Source: Hyaloscypha bicolor E
Lineage: Eukaryota > Ascomycota > Leotiomycetes > Helotiales > Hyaloscyphaceae
DNA: 35,015 nucleotides
Direction of reading: 5' to 3'
Assembly: GCF_002865645.1 (NCBI RefSeq)
Contig: NW_020194617.1
Coordinates: 1-35,015 of the forward strand
Part shown: positions 33,516 to 35,015 of the stretch, one piece after another
Layout: the number at the start of each line of letters is the position of its first letter
How positions within the stretch are numbered: position 1 is the stretch's first letter
Notes under the pieces: model-generated
Told to the model about the DNA's origin: nothing
The model's database searches: none
The model's input: only the letters and a program-made list of their open reading frames with translations
Position numbers and translations under genes: made by a program

Positions 33516-34400
33516 TTTTAATTTTATTATAAAATTAATAGAATTTAATTTTTTCTTAATTTATTTAATTTCTATAATTTCTTATTATTTATATATTTAG
33601 TAAAAATATATTATATTAATTATTAAATACTTTTCTTAAATAGTTTCTAATTTAATAAAATATTTATATAATAATTTCGAATTTATATAAATTACTAGTA
33701 ATAGTTTTATTTCTAATATTTTATTAATTATAGATTTAACTAAAATACTTATATTAAAGCTATAAGCTATATTATAAAATTTCGAGACTAGAATATTTCT
33801 AGTAATTCTCTTATATTTAATAGAAAACTAATAAATAATATTAGTATATTTAGTTTTATTTATTAGAATTAAAATATATTTAATTTAGGAAAAAAAATCT
33901 TTATTATTTATAAATAAAGTATTTATAAAAATAACTAAATATAAGAATTTCTTTATTAGCTTTATAAATTTTAGTTTTTTAATAATATTTTTAATTTATT
34001 ATTAAATATATTTATTAAATATCTTTATATTAGTTTCTAAAAATTTAATAATTTAAATAATAATTAATAGGTTATATAAAGCTTCTAGTTAATAAACTAA
34101 TATAATATATACTTTTCTAGTATATTAAGTAATATATTAGTTTTAATAAAAAGATTTTAATAAATAGTATTTTTATTATTTATAATAATAATATTTTTTA
34201 TAAAAATAATTTAAAGGTTTTTATATTAGTATTTTTATATTAAAGTAATTCTAGTAATATTTATATAAATAATATCTTTATTAAACTTGAGATTATAATT
34301 AAAAGTAAGGAATTTATATTTCTTAGCTAAGAACTTAGTTTTATAAAGCTTTAATTACTTTATTTTTATAAAATTATTAGTTTTAATAAATAGAATATTA
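33516..34400 (-). pseudogene. Copia-type retrotransposon RNase H/RT relic
   Basis: From 33938 down to about 33516 one minus-strand frame reads about 140 codons with a handful of TAA and TAG stops. It aligns along its whole length with the RNase H domain of fungal Ty1/Copia (RVT_2) polyproteins as I know them. Landmarks are FINTLFINNKDFFS (family F.DASFANNKD.SS), KYKRITRNILVSK (family KCKRVTRSVLASE), IYINSKLLYKYFIKL (family CTDSKSLYD.LVKL) and EKYLIINII (family EKRLMIDIM). The acidic catalytic positions D, E and D are N, K and N here, all G-to-A changes. A weaker trace of the reverse-transcriptase C-terminus continues to about 34400. The rest of the element would lie to the right, beyond or near the window end. 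Confidence 0.75.
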
Positions 34401-35015
34401 TTAGTTTAAAGACTAATAATTCTAAAGAATTATTTATTATAAAAAAAGCAAAAGTTATAAGTTAATTATTTTATAAAAAGCTTATTAATATAATAAAAAT
34501 AATAAGTTTTAAACTAGTAATTTCTAGCTTTTAGTATATTATATAATAGTTTTATAATTTTTAAAATAGTATTATTTTTTAAATTTAACTTTTTAGTAAG
34601 TTTATAAAATAAGTTAATATAAAAATTATAATTAAATAAAGTTATTAATTAGATATAAGCTTATAAAATATTATATAAATATAACTTTATAATATTTATT
34701 ATTATAATAATAATACTAAAAATAATTCTATAGCTAATATATTAAATAATAAATAATTATATTAATATTATATATTTCTTATTATTATTATAAGTTTAAA
34801 TAACTAATTTTAATTTCTTATATTTTTTTTTATATTTTTTTTTTAATTTTATTAATAAACTAAAAATTAAAAAAAAAAATTTCTAAAAAACTAATAATTT
34901 TTATTTAATAAAAGTTTTTATATAAATTATTATTTTATAGAAATATTATAAAATCCGAATTCTTATAAAAGTATTCTTTATTATATTTTAGTAAAATAAT
35001 AGAAATAATAAAAGA

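Overview
The window comes from a filamentous ascomycete (Pezizomycotina; Leotiomycetes is my best guess). The evidence is short 43-73 bp spliceosomal introns with GTATGT or GTAAGT donors, fungal-type gene families (HET, DUF6536, OrsD-like), and large AT-rich blocks nearly devoid of CpA/TpG, the scar of repeat-induced point mutation (RIP). The genome looks compartmentalised: a gene island of normal base composition sits between RIP-destroyed transposon blocks.

Layout. 1-720 is AT-rich relic DNA. 720-3092 is less mutated repeat DNA with a 22-bp palindrome, a RIP-damaged tRNA-like sequence, and two direct copies of the 5' part of an OrsD-like zinc-finger gene. 3092-9268 is a RIP block, yet a single minus-strand frame can still be traced in it over about 4 kb. 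9269-9716 holds two 182-bp tandem repeats followed by a 106-bp repeat that recurs at 11913-12018; between these copies lies a DUF6536 membrane-protein gene cut off at its 3' end by the repeat. 12190-16730 is the housekeeping core: VTA1 (minus), an Mpd1-type protein disulfide isomerase (plus) and the exosome subunit RRP41/SKI6 (minus). 17972-19578 holds a small conserved-looking ORF fused head-on to a decayed SLC45-type sugar transporter. 19579-21180 is mostly silent. 21180-23320 is extremely AT-rich. 23322-25753 is a HET-domain gene broken by one stop and one frameshift. 25754-28880 is gene-poor DNA with a 149-bp inverted-repeat element and other small repeats. 28880-35015 is another RIP block containing a four-copy repeat family, long microsatellites and the RNase H region of a Copia-type retrotransposon whose catalytic residues are all mutated.

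How it works together. The intact core genes serve general cell functions (ESCRT/Vps4 regulation, ER disulfide formation, RNA decay). VTA1 and the PDI are divergent and share a 433-bp promoter; the PDI and RRP41 are convergent. Everything around them is accessory DNA in various stages of decay, with almost every broken gene lying next to a repeat or a RIP block. No intact novel system was found. The best leads are the long relic reading frame, the OrsD-like element, the small inverted-repeat element and the repeat-bounded DUF6536 segment.
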